Source of the DNA: Mycobacterium sp. 852014-52450_SCH5900713
Lineage (GTDB): Bacteria; Actinomycetota; Actinomycetes; Mycobacteriales; Mycobacteriaceae
NCBI RefSeq assembly: GCF_001667075.1
Contig: NZ_LZIL01000050.1
Span: 62,001 to 126,000 of the forward strand
Length of the DNA: 64,000 bases
Direction of reading: 5' to 3'
Shown in pieces: positions 63,817-64,000 of the stretch. Every line of letters starts with the position of its first letter. Position 1 is the first letter of the stretch. The position numbers and the translations under genes are program-made. Under the pieces are notes generated by a model, which was not told where the DNA came from, did no database searches, and saw only the letters and a program-made list of their open reading frames with translations.

Positions 63817-64000
63817 TCAGGCCAGCGTGCAGCGGTTGCCGTAGTCGAAGGAGCGCACCCGCACCGAGTGCCCGAGTGGGTCGCCGTCGATCAGCAGCGC
63901 GAGCAAGTCGTCGTCCTCGGTGGTGGACAGGAACCGGCTGCCGTCGTCGAGCCGGCCGACGATGATCCCGGTCGGGCGGCCATCGTCGCGGCGCACCGTG
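63817..64000 (-). CDS. C-terminal end of a thiolase-like (acetyl-CoA acetyltransferase) protein, partial
   Basis: The minus strand gives 60 residues to a TGA at 63819-63817: a strand-rich segment with RRDDGRPTGIIVGRLDDGSR, then STTEDDDLLALLIDGDPLG and the end SFDYGNRCTLA. This looks like the small OB-like C-terminal domain found on some mycobacterial thiolase-like proteins, but the catalytic part lies outside the window. The call is tentative. It is convergent with the F420 enzyme gene. Confidence 0.5.
   Translation of the reverse strand, partial: TVRRDDGRPTGIIVGRLDDGSRFLSTTEDDDLLALLIDGDPLGHSVRVRSFDYGNRCTLA

Overview
The window is high-GC actinobacterial DNA and almost certainly comes from a slow-growing, non-tuberculous Mycobacterium. 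A Mycobacterium avium complex or related species is my guess, not something the sequence proves. About three quarters of the genes keep the order known from M. tuberculosis H37Rv, running from Rv1005c (pabB) to Rv0953c. The recognisable anchors are pabB, rsmI, pmt, arcA, an AlkB-like gene, a cNMP-binding acetyltransferase, a GlpR/SepX-like gene, rimJ, moeA, galU, mscL, moaB2, pepD, mprB, mprA, rpmF, fadE13, accD2, accA2, fadE12, echA7, purH, purN, perM and the 34 kDa antigen homologue. There are no insertion sequences, CRISPR arrays, PE/PPE genes or rRNA, and one tRNA (Ala, anticodon CGC). No stretch longer than 300 bases lacks a gene; the largest gap, about 290 bases, lies between rpmF and the atuA-like gene.

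Region 1 (1-8811, all minus strand) is an accessory surface or exopolysaccharide locus. It holds two paralogous DUF4874/DUF4832-like lipoproteins on either side of a GAF-GGDEF-EAL cyclic-di-GMP enzyme, then a Wzz/BY-kinase-like polysaccharide co-polymerase whose P-loop lysine is replaced by threonine, an O-antigen ligase/polymerase-like membrane protein, and the start of a GT4 glycosyltransferase. Region 2 (9016-11168) is an ECF41 sigma factor with its oxidoreductase partner, preceded by a sequence very close to the published ECF41 promoter.

Region 3 (11197-19350) is conserved core: folate, rRNA methylation, protein O-mannosylation, arginine deiminase, AlkB-like repair, two DUF5642-type lipoproteins and the acetyltransferase. 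It includes a 57-bp tandem repeat between convergent genes and a divergent rsmI/pmt promoter with overlapping -10 hexamers. Region 4 (19518-33088) is an accessory block ending next to the tRNA gene. It contains a WecG/TagA-type glycosyltransferase, a hddA-gmhA-gmhB heptose cassette, a methyltransferase, an M42 peptidase, a P450 with a divergent TetR regulator, a TetR/ferritin-like operon with a tandem operator, a DUF1023 hydrolase/LppA-like pair, and a three-gene set that looks like a type VII secreted effector with its chaperone-like partner and possible immunity protein.

Region 5 (33239-44455) is core again: tRNA-Ala, the GlpR-RimJ-MoeA(Glp)-GalU group, a CIRCE-controlled Ruc chaperone gene, mscL, and the mprAB-pepD-moaB2 envelope-stress operon. 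Region 6 (44687-53120) is an atu/liu-like acyl-CoA catabolic operon with a palindrome over its promoter. Region 7 (53224-64000) carries a DUF1707 protein, an aldo/keto reductase, a MoxR-VWA pair, purN-purH, two division-linked membrane proteins (PerM and the Rv0954 homologue), and an F420-type oxidoreductase behind a perfect KstR-type operator. Many genes here appear to be leaderless, with a TANNNT -10 element six to eight bases before the start codon.
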